Source: Stentor coeruleus (lineage: Eukaryota; Ciliophora; Heterotrichea; Heterotrichida; Stentoridae). From it: a DNA stretch of 64,000 bases. The position numbers and the translations under genes were made by a program. The notes under the pieces were generated by a model that had not been told where the DNA came from, ran no database searches, and saw only the letters and a list, made by a program, of their open reading frames with translations. This document shows, in pieces, positions 21,800 through 32,166 of this stretch. The DNA is taken from positions 1 through 64,000 of the forward strand of contig MPUH01000091.1 of assembly GCA_001970955.1 (NCBI GenBank), read 5' to 3'. The first letter of the stretch is position 1. The number at the start of each line of letters is the position of its first letter.

Positions 21800-22036
21800 T
21801 TATTTGATTTTTTGATGCATATCAATAATAAAAGTGAGCATTTCTGATTCGTTGCATATATCTGGGCATTTCTCACATTCTTGAGCAGCTTCTTTGACCT
21901 TTTCTGCATCAAGTCCTCCTTTCAATTTGAACTCTGGTGAAGGACTTCTATTATATTTCCTATATAAAATTCACACTTCTAGATCTCTTAATTCATCTAG
22001 TAATGAGTCTTGCATAACCATATTCGGGTCGGACAT
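21800..22036 (-). CDS. Small two-exon protein, 73 aa, hypothetical
   Basis: Each exon is too short to stand out alone. Exon 1 is 21975-22036 (MSDPNMVMQDSLLDELRDL), a 15-nt intron with A at position 10 lies at 21960-21974 (GTGAATTTTATATAG), and exon 2 is 21800-21959, ending at TAA. The joined product continues EVKYNRSPSPEFKLKGGLD and then a Cys-containing helix (AQECEKCPDICNESEMLTF). The spacing of three cysteines (C-x2-C-x3-C) could bind metal, but the protein is acidic and no family is recognised. The intron motif and the exact frame make this a likely real gene. Confidence 0.7.
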
Positions 22037-22465
22037 ATTATAAAGAAAAAAATCAACATCATCATATAGATCTGAACCTGAATTTAATAATAATTTTCTA
22101 TATGAATTGTTTTATATCAATAATAACTATAAAACAGAGGTTATAAAATTGGGTAGTTTTAATAAAATAAGTCTATATTTTAACAAAATAACAAGCTTAT
22201 AACAATAATAAAAATATCAGCATTTTCTTCTAGCAATAAATATAGTTTAAAAACCCCCAGATATATTTTATGATGATTCAAGTTGAAAAATTCTTAATCC
22301 ACTATAAATTCACTCTTTAGTTTAATAAAAATCATATCCCTAGTAATATTCTCATAAAATCCCTTACACAAAAATAATATCAAAACAATCCAAATCCAAC
22401 ATCCACTAATCAAATCATCCTTCATTTTATCTTTTCTTTAAAACCCCTTTATATTTCTCATTAAA
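22037..22465. other. Divergent intergenic region
   Basis: Shared upstream region of the 73-aa gene and the coiled-coil gene. The right 200 bp are C-rich and G-poor on the plus strand. No motif recognised. Confidence 0.5.
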
Positions 22466-24340
22466 ATGGAAAAAAACTTCCCAAACATAATCGAACTAAG
22501 CGAAGAACACGAAATCAGCTTAGAAGAAATTCCTAATACATTTTCTTCTAAACTTAAACCCCAACTCTCCATTCCCAATTACCTGCACAATCTCAAAGAT
22601 CCCAACTATCTCAAAATTCTTGAAAACATGCAAGAATTCAATAAATACTCTGAACAAGAAATAAATCTTACAAGTACCGATTCAGAAAAACCCCCAAAAG
22701 ATTATCAACTACAATTAGACCCATCAATATTAAAAACCTCTAAATTCAATCAAGAAATCGCTATAGTTAAAATGAAAAACTTCCAAGAAAAATTCTTTTT
22801 CCAAATAATAAAACTGTCTGAAGCATCAAATCATTATCTAACAAAATTTGATATAAAAATCAGTAACCTTGAATATTTGTGTCAGAAAATTATCCAAAAA
22901 TATAAAACAACAGAAATTAATTATGAGAAATTATTAGAAAAATATAGAGAATTGGTTAAAGAAAGGATTGTATTACAAGAGAAAGCAGATAATAATAATG
23001 CATTGATGATAAGTTTAAGAATGGCTATAGAAAGTATGAATTTTACTAGAGAACAAGTGAGTAGATTGAGTTTATTTGATGATAAAAGATTATATAAGAG
23101 TTTTTTAGATAAAATACAAGCTTTTGAGGAATCAGTGAAGAGGTATGATAGGATGTGTAGGAAAGATCATGGGCTTTATGAGGAGTTTGATGCTTTGAAT
23201 AGGGAAAATGCTGTGATGAAAGAGAAAATTGCTCAGGTGATAGAGGAAAACTGTCGGGCTAAAGGGGAAATCGATGAGAGTAATAGGAAAAATACCCTGT
23301 TGGTTAAAGAAATTAATGAAAAAGAACAGAAAATTAACCTGGTTAAGAAGAAAATAGAGGATTTTGCTTTTGTTGTGGAAAAAAATAGTGAAAATATCGA
23401 AGATCAAACTAATTTGAAACTTGGCAAAATTGAAGACAAGATAAAAGATGCACATGAAATATTGGAAATTATTAAAATTGGCCAAAAAATGCTCATAAAG
23501 CCTATGGTTTTTAATGAAGAAAATGCTGATTCTAATAAAACAACAGGAAAAAATTCAATATGCAATGAAGATGCTCAAAGTAGTGGATATGAGGAACTTG
23601 ATGACAAATACAAGAAAAATTTAAAGGAAAACCTTGATTTAAAAGCAGAAAACACTGATTTGGTATCAAAATTAGACACGGTTTTATATGAGAAAAATAG
23701 TTTAGCTTTATTGTTTGAAGAAAAAAGCACGAAATTACGCGAAATTGAAAAACAGCTTAAAAAATCTATGAAAATCATTGAAAAACTCGAAAACCAAAAC
23801 ATGCAAATTAATGAAGCGGGCAAAATGAACTTAAAAATATCGGATAATATTTTTCCAATACAAGAAAACTCAGTAAGTTTGCAGAAAAAATCCCGAAATG
23901 TATTTGAAAGCTCAGATTATAATGAGAAAATATCAGAATTAGCTTCAAAAATCGATGAAAAAAATTCTGAAGTTGAAAATTTAACTGTTTCTATGAAGAA
24001 ATTGGAAATAAACAATAACAAACTAACTGAAAAATGCAGGAAACTTATGATGAAAATACAAAAATGTAAAGATTTAGAAGAAAATACGAAGGATTTTGAA
24101 AGTGAAAATAAAATTTTGAGTGAAAAAATACAAGATAAAGAATATGAAATAACAAAACTGAAGAATAGGGTTAAAAAGCTAAAAAGTAAGAAAGGTAAAT
24201 TGATGAAAAATGTTGATAAGCTGACTTTAAAAGTTGATAGGTTAGAAAAAACTAATAAGTGGCTTGTTGAAAATGAGAATATTAATGAGATGATGCTTGA
24301 GAAAATAGGAAATGAAGATATAGATAAATATAAAGATTAA
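22466..24340 (+). CDS. Long coiled-coil protein, 624 aa
   Basis: Single exon. From about residue 100 to the end the sequence is a near-continuous coiled coil rich in Glu, Lys, Asn and Leu (EENCRAKGEIDESNRKN; EKIQDKEYEITKLKNRVKK). The first 95 residues are less regular and Pro-containing. No motor, head or membrane domain is visible, so it is probably structural (basal body, cortex or centrosome-like); function cannot be inferred further. Low-complexity coiled coils match many unrelated proteins by chance. Confidence 0.85.
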   Translation: MEKNFPNIIELSEEHEISLEEIPNTFSSKLKPQLSIPNYLHNLKDPNYLKILENMQEFNKYSEQEINLTSTDSEKPPKDYQLQLDPSILKTSKFNQEIAIVKMKNFQEKFFFQIIKLSEASNHYLTKFDIKISNLEYLCQKIIQKYKTTEINYEKLLEKYRELVKERIVLQEKADNNNALMISLRMAIESMNFTREQVSRLSLFDDKRLYKSFLDKIQAFEESVKRYDRMCRKDHGLYEEFDALNRENAVMKEKIAQVIEENCRAKGEIDESNRKNTLLVKEINEKEQKINLVKKKIEDFAFVVEKNSENIEDQTNLKLGKIEDKIKDAHEILEIIKIGQKMLIKPMVFNEENADSNKTTGKNSICNEDAQSSGYEELDDKYKKNLKENLDLKAENTDLVSKLDTVLYEKNSLALLFEEKSTKLREIEKQLKKSMKIIEKLENQNMQINEAGKMNLKISDNIFPIQENSVSLQKKSRNVFESSDYNEKISELASKIDEKNSEVENLTVSMKKLEINNNKLTEKCRKLMMKIQKCKDLEENTKDFESENKILSEKIQDKEYEITKLKNRVKKLKSKKGKLMKNVDKLTLKVDRLEKTNKWLVENENINEMMLEKIGNEDIDKYKD

Positions 24341-24565
24341 GGGAAGTACTAGTTAATAAAATAAAAATACGGTAAAAGACTTTTGGGTTGTAAATCATTA
24401 GTAAACTTAAATATTATATATCAGCCTATATTAAAAACACATTATACGATTTTTTAACATCAGGAAAATATATTTGTTAATAACCTCTACCTGTATATTT
24501 TTCCCATATACTATTAAAATACTCTTAACAACACATAATCATAACTATTAAATACTCTATTTACG

Positions 24566-26878
24566 CTAATAAAACCACGGTAACAATCTAAGTTCTTCAA
24601 GATGAGTCTGATGTACACTCTGCCCAACTAAAAACGCTAGTTTATGCGCCATCATTGTTGGAGCAGGGACTTTAATCCCACCACTCCAATTATAATACAT
24701 ATAACACAATTTAAAAGCAAGTCTAGCAATAACCATCAAATCCACATTCCCATCATTATCAATAATCCTATACAACGTAGGTGTTGCCATTCCTTGAGTA
24801 ACATAATGTGAAATCAAATAAAAACTCTGATCTTCAGGAATAATCATTGAATTAACCATTGTCCCAGGCTGTGGATTCACATATCCTCCAGGTCCAGCAG
24901 AAAAAAGTTTCGCATTAGTTTTTTTATTAACAATCACATAAACAAGATTTGGCGTATATCCTTGAAAATTACTGAGAATAATTTGTTTGATACTTCTAAC
25001 TTCTGCATCTTTTGCTGCTTTAATCTGACTATCAGCAACACCATCTCTAAAAACGACAATCATTTCAGGCATAAAACGATTTCTTGTAGCCTTGTAAAAA
25101 GCTTGTAAGGCTTCTAACATACAGTCTCCAACATGTCCAGCAATTTCTTGACCACTTTTTTCATGGATTCGAGTTGTGTTGTAATAATTTGTAAATTGAG
25201 GATGAACTGAAGCTACAAAACCTAAGACACTTTTTGCTTTTTGGACTGTATCATGGAAGACATCTATGCCTACAACCATAGTTTTATTTGGTAAATTAGA
25301 AACTGGGTAAAGGTTACTCCAAGCGAGGGACCCTGTTTTGACTGCCATTTGGATGATGAGTTTTGACATGATAGAGTCGAATTTTTTTGCATTAGATAAG
25401 TTGCTGGATTTCAAACATTGAGTTGGAATACCGAGGTTTAAAGCGCATGTAGCTTTTGCATCATTATATACTTTTTTATCATTCGGGGCAACGACAATCA
25501 ATATTATCTGCGGCACTGGACCATTTTGTGGGTTAGATAAGTTCCTAATAATCCCTTGAACATTTCTAGGATGATACTCATATGTCATAGCAGGACCGAT
25601 TTTCAACCCAATTTGCCCAGCTTTATTTACAAGTGTTTTAATAAGTTTATCTCTATTACTCGAATCTCTATCCGTTGTCAAAACAGCCCAGTTGCTAATT
25701 TCAATAGCTTTCAATATAGACCCTTTTATCATAAAAGATCCTCTTTTATCAACACCAACAAAGTCTGAGTTTTTTTCCCCAACTTTTATAGTTTCAGCAT
25801 CAAATCTAAATCCATCAACAACAATAGGCACAGGGTCTACATGTAAATTATATTCATCACATATACTTCGACATTTTATATCACTAGCTAATCTGTTTGA
25901 AAGTACTGTTGATACTTCAAACCTTCTTGCAGGTTCAAGTCTTGTAAAAGCTGCAATATCATTCATAGCTCTATAATCTCTTTTAATATCTTCAGATATT
26001 CCTGTTAAAACACATAATTCAGGGATAAGTTTGATTTCTTTAGCACCTTTTTCAGCATAGCTTTTTATAAGAGGCTGTTTTGCAAAACGAATATTTGTGT
26101 TGTATTTTCTTCTAAAGTATTCTATATATGAAATTGAACCTTCTTTTGTTGTAAATTGCATACTTGGGTTTTCGTTTATGAGAATCCCTTCGATTTTATA
26201 ACATTTGAAATTACCATATTTTGCCATAACGATCTGGCCGACTAGTTCATTTGCAAGACAAGCTTCGAGGTTTTCCCCTCTGCAACGATTGCGGATTTCT
26301 TCCATAGCTTGAAGAGCGGTTGTGTCTCTTATGATTTTACTTGAAAAGTCGATATTTAAAAGCATTTCTTTTAAGTGATGGGAAAAACTTGCCGTGTAGC
26401 CTCTCCAGACTTCTAAATGATGCTGTTCGACTCTTTGGGTTTGCCTAACATCATAATATTTAGGCATTTTCGTCACTTGTTTTAAGTCTAGGCATTGAAG
26501 CATTTTCTTTAAAGCGGAATTCGCATACATTCTATATGAGTCAACGTTTTCCCCTGTAACTAACCCTGCCCATGTTATGATTAAAATATATTCTGTGTCA
26601 TCATGACTCAAAACAGGTACACTAAATGGGTCATTTATTTGAACTTTTGAATATAAAGTATTACCTGCTCTTATGAACATACCAATTCTTTCTTCTATTT
26701 TAGGTCGAACTTTATTTAGTAGTTGTGTTCGTAATGTTCGATTGTCTGTTTCAATATCTGGGGCAAAGCTGTAAGAATAGATTGATATGTTGTTTATAGG
26801 AGACCTGTCTAGTCTATAGAAATTTGTGTAGATACGCTCACGGGTTAATCCGGGACTTTGAGATACTCTTTCTACCAT
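24566..26878 (-). CDS. Piwi-clade Argonaute protein
   Basis: 770 aa, single exon. N-terminal region, PAZ (about 205-320), MID and PIWI domains in the usual order. Piwi-clade signatures: SNRLASDIKCRSICDEYN region, CALNLGIPTQCLKSSNL in MID, and VTQGMATPTLYRII near the end. Slicer residues: Asp in VVGIDVFHD, Glu in SGQEIAGHVGD, Asp in VVFRDGVADSQ are present, but the fourth, normally His in PTHY, is Leu (PTLY). In ciliates Piwi proteins carry scan RNAs or siRNAs that guide genome rearrangement and silencing. This one can probably bind guide RNA but is predicted to be slicer-weak or dead. Convergent with the coiled-coil gene. Confidence 0.96.
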   Translation of the reverse strand: MVERVSQSPGLTRERIYTNFYRLDRSPINNISIYSYSFAPDIETDNRTLRTQLLNKVRPKIEERIGMFIRAGNTLYSKVQINDPFSVPVLSHDDTEYILIITWAGLVTGENVDSYRMYANSALKKMLQCLDLKQVTKMPKYYDVRQTQRVEQHHLEVWRGYTASFSHHLKEMLLNIDFSSKIIRDTTALQAMEEIRNRCRGENLEACLANELVGQIVMAKYGNFKCYKIEGILINENPSMQFTTKEGSISYIEYFRRKYNTNIRFAKQPLIKSYAEKGAKEIKLIPELCVLTGISEDIKRDYRAMNDIAAFTRLEPARRFEVSTVLSNRLASDIKCRSICDEYNLHVDPVPIVVDGFRFDAETIKVGEKNSDFVGVDKRGSFMIKGSILKAIEISNWAVLTTDRDSSNRDKLIKTLVNKAGQIGLKIGPAMTYEYHPRNVQGIIRNLSNPQNGPVPQIILIVVAPNDKKVYNDAKATCALNLGIPTQCLKSSNLSNAKKFDSIMSKLIIQMAVKTGSLAWSNLYPVSNLPNKTMVVGIDVFHDTVQKAKSVLGFVASVHPQFTNYYNTTRIHEKSGQEIAGHVGDCMLEALQAFYKATRNRFMPEMIVVFRDGVADSQIKAAKDAEVRSIKQIILSNFQGYTPNLVYVIVNKKTNAKLFSAGPGGYVNPQPGTMVNSMIIPEDQSFYLISHYVTQGMATPTLYRIIDNDGNVDLMVIARLAFKLCYMYYNWSGGIKVPAPTMMAHKLAFLVGQSVHQTHLEELRLLPWFY

Positions 26879-27183
26879 GATATTATAAAAAAGTCGTTAA
26901 AGTTTAAATAAAATGGTAGTTCGGTTTGTGTGGGTTTTAGAGAGAAAATTAGGTTTTTGAAGGGGCTTTTAGAGGATGGAAGCATTTTTGGCCTAGGATT
27001 TTTGAGGGTTGAGGTTTTGGGAGAAAAATCATTTTTGGGATTTTGTGTGGAAATGACGTTTGGATGATTTGGGGTTTTTAGTAATTATGTAAATGTGATA
27101 GTTTTAGTGTGAAATATATTAAAAGGTTATTAAGTGGATTGATAAAAAATTGCAAAATACTATAAATTATATTCTTAAAAGCT
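26879..27183. other. Upstream flank of the Piwi gene
   Basis: G/T-rich on the plus strand to about 27070, i.e. C-over-G on the Piwi coding strand. No element recognised. Confidence 0.5.
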
Positions 27184-27342
27184 TCACTGTCTTAAACTTA
27201 TTTTTTTCGGCTTTCCCATCTTAAAAATATTCATCATTTTCTCACAATACTCTTTAACCTTAGTTGTAAAGTAAACTATAGCTGGAGATCCTTTTTTTAC
27301 CTAATAAAAAGTATAAAAAAATTATACCCAGCGATTTTCCAT
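27184..27342 (-). CDS. Candidate 43-aa peptide or gene remnant with 27-nt insert
   Basis: Reading from 27342: MENRW, then 27 nt at 27301-27327 that begin GTA and end AG, then VKKGSPAIVYFTTKVKEYCE and on to a TGA at 27184. The second part reads like real protein. A 27-nt intron would be well outside the 15-17 nt seen elsewhere here, so this may be a fragment of an older gene. No family recognised. Confidence 0.3.
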
Positions 27343-27834
27343 ATATAAAAAAATTACTCGGTAAGCGTAAATTGTTATTATAATATTTTTGACTTCCATA
27401 CATGTATTAAGTATCCAATAAATTCATATTAGAATTTAGATAATAATCAATAGACTGCCTATATGATTTTTACCTATAAAGGCCAAGGACAAAAATCTAA
27501 TTTTCATTAGGATAATTTCTAAAGATTTTTTGATGAGAGATTTTACATAAATACCGCAATTTTTACATACAAGCAAAACCCGTTCATTTAAAAAATATAT
27601 TTTATATAAACACACAAAGAGTTCATATATATTTATCTATCAAAAATAATTATCTTTCATACAAACAATCTAAAATCCTATTAATTATTTACAATTTACC
27701 TAATCATTTATCAAAAAACATAATAAAATCATCGATATTCCATAAAAAAAAATCTCTGAATTCCTTTATCATTCAAAAAACTAAGTTAAAATCTAACTAA
27801 TCAACTAATCAAAATCCAAAAGTGTGATTCCGTC
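27343..27834. other. Intergenic, AT-rich
   Basis: Mixed AT-rich DNA, A/C-rich on the plus strand right of about 27590, downstream of the proteasome gene. A short signal-peptide-like frame starting at 27507 (minus) soon ends and is not supported. Confidence 0.45.
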
Positions 27835-28411
27835 CTACATATTCATTACCTTACTAACAACTTTCACAACAAACTTTCTCTGGTTTATCAAAAACCTTGT
27901 CCTCACCTGTTGTATACACTTCCAAACAATTTCTTTCCCTTCATCCAAAGTTAAATCCTAAAATAATCCTTACTGGTTTCCACCAATTATCCATAAGTCC
28001 ATACAAAAAATGCCCAGCATGACCATGAGCTGCTTTTCTAACTTTTTGCATAACCCCAAGATAGTCTAAATAATAAAGTTCTGGTTCATTATCAACACCT
28101 CCAATTAAAAGATCTGCAAAAGCTGGTTTTTTTCTAAGGTTTTCTGATATAACAGTTCTAATAAAATTCGCTGTAGCTTGAGTTGTAAGTTTTACTGAAT
28201 TTCTATAGTAATATAAGTGAATGTTTTTTTGCATTAAATCACTAAAGTTAATTCTGTCAGCAGTATCCCCTCCAGCAGCAAGGAGCTTGTTCCCATCAAG
28301 TTCAGTGATTTTATCATCAGAGTCAAGGAGTTTAACTATTGAGAACTGTGCAGCTCGATCTGCAGCGACAATTACATAATCCTTCCCTACGAACCCAAAA
28401 AGAGTATCCAT
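27835..28411 (-). CDS. PSMB2: Proteasome subunit beta type-2 (beta-4 in yeast)
   Basis: 186 aa in two exons: 27974-28411, a 16-nt intron at 27958-27973 (GTAAGGATTATTTTAG), 27835-27957. The intron restores the C-terminus WWKP-DLTLDEGKEIVWKC and TRFLINQRKFVVKVV, which is highly typical of PSMB2. The N-terminus MDTLFGFVGKDYVIVAADRA has no propeptide and no catalytic Thr1, as expected for this inactive structural subunit of the 20S inner ring. Length is slightly under the family's usual 200 aa. Confidence 0.97.
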
Positions 28412-28598
28412 TATAAATGTAAAAATATTAAAAGAATAGAACAGTTTTTGGTTAGGATATAAAATTCTTGTTGTTATTCTTGTGATTGTAAGATAATTTT
28501 ATATAAAAACTTTTATTTTGTATAGAAAATGCTTGTTTTAAACTAGTAAATCATAGTTTTTACTTATATCATATACACTAAAATATAAAAAAAAAAAT

Positions 28599-28615
28599 CT
28601 AACACCCTAACACCC
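28599..28615 (+). repeat. Interstitial telomere-like sequence
   Basis: 17 bp match the heterotrich telomere unit CCCTAACA perfectly for just over two copies (CTAACACCCTAACACCC). It lies between two minus-strand genes, inside A/C-rich flanking DNA, so chance is possible. Confidence 0.5.
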
Positions 28616-28683
28616 AGTTTAAAAAAAACTAAAAAAAAATTACACCCAATCTTAAATTTAAAAATCCTAATCAAAATTAAACA

Positions 28684-31600
28684 TTATATATCCTCTTCAA
28701 TAATCGGGGTCTCCGGCCTATCAGGTGTTATAAAATCCTCATGAGCTTTTTTCGCTATCACCACCGACCTAGCATCCTTAACCCCATAAGCCTGAGTAAA
28801 CTTATGTCCTTCCATAGCTTTAACCAACCCTTCCTTCATTTTCTCAGGCGAAATTTGTCTCGGATTCAACCCTCCAACCCATTTCGCCATAAATTTCCTC
28901 ATCTGTGGACTGACTTCAACATTCTTATTATCATATTTATCAAGTTCCACATCTGTATAATTATCAATAAACACTTCAATAGGTAAAAACCCACCTCCTA
29001 CTTTAACAATAAGTTTTCCTCTTTCAATATTTACCATAACCCTTTTAGATCCATATAAATAAACTCCATAAGACTCTCTTACAAAAGGTACAATCAATAC
29101 ATCATCTCTACTATTAAAATAATCAGCAATTGCTTGATCAATAATATCATCTCCAACAGGGAAATATACAGGATTACTATTTTTAATCTCATGAACTGCT
29201 GTTCTCATAGCTTCTACTTCCATTTCCTTCTCTGAAACAATTGATTTTACTTTTTCAAATATCCTCTTTTGTTGCAAAAAAGTTTGGCTTAATGAAAACA
29301 CAAAATCAGAAAAATACGACAATTCACTTATCAACTGATCTTTAGTTTCTTGATTATGTTTAGCTTTATTTGATATAATCTCAAAAGCATTTTCGACATT
29401 TATTTTTTTACTATAAACATCTTCAATATAATTAACTTCTTGTTTAAGTTTTTTGAAGTCTTTATTCAGATTTAAAATGATTTCATTGTTCATTTCAATC
29501 TCACGATTCCATCCACTTTGCGATGTTTTTACACGTTTAGTTTCAGCTTCGATTTTCTGTTGAAGAATACCTGCATCATTAGCCAGATCTTCTTTTTGTG
29601 AACGTAAATATGTTAATTGGGTACGAATTGAATCCATATTTAAACTGTGTGAACGAGAATTACTTTGACAACTAGCGAGCATTTTACGAAACTCATCATC
29701 AACATAAATAAACCCTGTCAACCCTTGAAGTTCTGAACGAAGTTTTTGATTTTCACGTTCAATGTTGTCAGTTATTGATGTTAGAGTTTTAACTTCGCTT
29801 AGTAATGATGTTTTTTCTTCAATAAATTTGTTTTGCAGAGCTGATGAACCTTCGAATATACTTTTGTATTGAATAGCATAACCACTAAGTTTTTCTTCCA
29901 TGTCGATTCTTGCTTTTTCTAAGGTTTCATTAGTTTTTCGCAGTTGCTTGATGGTGTCAAGGTCAAAAGTTGCGTTGTATTTTTTTAGGATTTCTTCACG
30001 TTCGGTTTTGAGTTTTTCAAGGGATTTCTCGTGTGTGGATTTCTCGTATTCGAGTAGTTGGCTTTTTTTCTTGGTTGATTCGATGGTGTAGGAAATCGAA
30101 CTGATTTCGTCTTTGAGCCTTTTGATCATAACATCAAAATTATCGCATTCTTGTGCGAATTCAGCTGAGGTAGCTTTCATTGAATCATTGATCATATTCT
30201 TTGTTTTTTCCTGTTGACTAATCGCATCTTTAGTAGGGTCGATTTCTCTACTTTGAACTAATCCAAATGTATTTTTAGCTATAAGCCCAACCACACACGT
30301 ACTCATTATATCAGCATTTTTTATAGAAAGTCTATCCAAAAATACATCAACATATCCAGGAATATCTAATATATTTTCTTCTTCAACCCTAAAACTAGAA
30401 ATCACACTAGCATTCAAAGATCTCTGAGCTAATCCTGGAGTCCTAAGGCCAGAATTAGTAAGTTTTCTTGAAGGTGATCGTGTTGGGCTTCTAGAATCTC
30501 TTCTAGTAGATTCTTCAATAAGTTTTAAAAATTGTCCACCCATTTCTTCTTTAAGTTTACTTAATATGCTCATGATAGTTTTTAAATGCCATTCAACTCT
30601 GACAACATTTCTTAAGTATCCACAAGGATTTGTAATAGACTCAGCTGATAAGTTTATTTTCATTGGTCTTGCTCTAGTCACTTGTGTTGGTGATTCTTCT
30701 TCATTTTCGCTACTAAGTTCAGATGAACCAATACTTAAGGATTCATCTGCGATTTTTTTTTGGTCATTTTCAACAACTTTTGATGGACTTTCTTGGTCAC
30801 CTGAAAATGTGAATTGGGAAACTGGTTTTTTTTGAACTTCTGGCTTTTCAGGAGATCCTTTTGGAGATTTCATACTTTTCTGATCAGGCTGAGGACTTTT
30901 TTTCTCATGTGCCGGCTTTGCTACAAATAAAGCTTTGGGACTTGTTGGGGGTGATAACTTTTCTGTCCTTGCTGGAGGGCTTTTTGATCTTGGGGATTTA
31001 AATGGGCTTTTTATACTTGGGGATTTAGTTTCAGGTTGTTGTAAAGCACTTGATGGATTTTTTTCTGATAAATCTAAAGGTTTTAAATGCCCTGGCTTTG
31101 AGTCTTGTGGCTCTTTTTCTAAACTATCAGCTTCACTTGGCATTTTCCTATGGTCTGCATGTGACTGTTCTTTTTTTTCTTCTACTGTTTCAACTTTGAT
31201 TTCATAAACTGGAGAAGAGACTTCTGGGCTTGCATCTTTAGCTATGTTTTTCAATGGAGATAAAGATTCAAATGTTGGAGTTTGAATAGGATCAGGATCT
31301 GATTGGTTTTGAACTTTTAAAGGTTCTGGTGATAAGAGCTTTCCTGTTAGTCTAATTCTTAATGACTTAGCATCAATATCTTTAACTTGCTGCTTTGTGA
31401 TTAACAATATACTTTCAACAGGGACTTCTATGTTTATCCACTCATCTAAGTCTTTGCTTAGGACTGAGCCAAACATCCATTCTAAAGTTACAGTAAGAGA
31501 TCCTAAGACAATATTGTCTTCTTGGATTAATATATGTACTTGGTCTGATGAATTTGGGTTGATAAGTTGAATCGTTACTTGTTGTTGATATTTTATAACT

Positions 31601-31704
31601 TGGATTTTGCTTTTGATTGAAATACGGCAGTTTATTTGTGAAGGATCTTTCAACCATTGGCAAAATACTTCACTAAGTTCAATTGAAAGAGTACTCATTT
31701 CCAT
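28684..31704 (-). CDS. C2-like, coiled-coil, GAR/GAS2-domain cytoskeletal protein
   Basis: 1006 aa, single exon. The N-terminal 115 residues look like a C2-type beta sandwich (LSIELSEVFCQWLKDPS; DNIVLGSLTVTLEWMFGS). Residues about 140-330 are Ser/Pro/Lys-rich and disordered with many KSPxxSP sites. A long coiled coil follows (about 490-830). The C-terminal part (YFPVGDDIIDQAIADYF; VKVGGGFLPIEVFIDNYTD) matches the Gas2-related (GAR) domain, which binds microtubules. A microtubule-linked cortical or ciliary role is inferred from the GAR domain and the phosphorylation-rich linker. Confidence 0.85.
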   Translation of the reverse strand: MEMSTLSIELSEVFCQWLKDPSQINCRISIKSKIQVIKYQQQVTIQLINPNSSDQVHILIQEDNIVLGSLTVTLEWMFGSVLSKDLDEWINIEVPVESILLITKQQVKDIDAKSLRIRLTGKLLSPEPLKVQNQSDPDPIQTPTFESLSPLKNIAKDASPEVSSPVYEIKVETVEEKKEQSHADHRKMPSEADSLEKEPQDSKPGHLKPLDLSEKNPSSALQQPETKSPSIKSPFKSPRSKSPPARTEKLSPPTSPKALFVAKPAHEKKSPQPDQKSMKSPKGSPEKPEVQKKPVSQFTFSGDQESPSKVVENDQKKIADESLSIGSSELSSENEEESPTQVTRARPMKINLSAESITNPCGYLRNVVRVEWHLKTIMSILSKLKEEMGGQFLKLIEESTRRDSRSPTRSPSRKLTNSGLRTPGLAQRSLNASVISSFRVEEENILDIPGYVDVFLDRLSIKNADIMSTCVVGLIAKNTFGLVQSREIDPTKDAISQQEKTKNMINDSMKATSAEFAQECDNFDVMIKRLKDEISSISYTIESTKKKSQLLEYEKSTHEKSLEKLKTEREEILKKYNATFDLDTIKQLRKTNETLEKARIDMEEKLSGYAIQYKSIFEGSSALQNKFIEEKTSLLSEVKTLTSITDNIERENQKLRSELQGLTGFIYVDDEFRKMLASCQSNSRSHSLNMDSIRTQLTYLRSQKEDLANDAGILQQKIEAETKRVKTSQSGWNREIEMNNEIILNLNKDFKKLKQEVNYIEDVYSKKINVENAFEIISNKAKHNQETKDQLISELSYFSDFVFSLSQTFLQQKRIFEKVKSIVSEKEMEVEAMRTAVHEIKNSNPVYFPVGDDIIDQAIADYFNSRDDVLIVPFVRESYGVYLYGSKRVMVNIERGKLIVKVGGGFLPIEVFIDNYTDVELDKYDNKNVEVSPQMRKFMAKWVGGLNPRQISPEKMKEGLVKAMEGHKFTQAYGVKDARSVVIAKKAHEDFITPDRPETPIIEEDI

Positions 31705-32166
31705 TAACGGTTTATTAAATCCATTTAAATTTTCATATGAAGAAAAAATTATGAAATTTTTTTGGATCAGGATATTTTGATAAGAATGTGTGTGTTGTGA
31801 TAGATTTCATAAGATTGATTGCCTTTTTTTTTTAGGTTGATAAAAATAAGTTCTTGTTTTATTTTAAAGTACATAAAAAATTACCTTCATATAAAGATTG
31901 TATATTTCTCATAATTCTAAAAACTCAGCAAAGCAAATTTTGATTAAATTTATAATAATTCCTACATGAAATACAAATCACAACCTTTTAAATCGAAACC
32001 TATAAGCTTATATATTAAATTATATAAAAGCTGAATTAACATATAGACATCATAAAAATGTGAATATCCATGAATTATCAACCTATATAAATCATTATAA
32101 AAAAAAAATCTATTATAATAATCCTATCAACAAAAAACTTTTATTCTGAAACTTTCCTAAGTAAAT
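31705..32166. other. Divergent intergenic region
   Basis: Upstream of both the GAR-domain gene and the next plus-strand gene. AT-rich; a T10 run at about 31827 and A-rich runs. No regulatory motif recognised. Confidence 0.5.

Noticed and set aside
27400-27507. Signal-peptide-like frame MKIRFLSLAF with intron-like 15-mer
   Set aside because: Ends within about 20 codons with or without splicing.
28741-31207. Plus-strand open frames inside the GAR-domain gene
   Set aside because: Antisense to a 1006-aa gene with recognisable domains.
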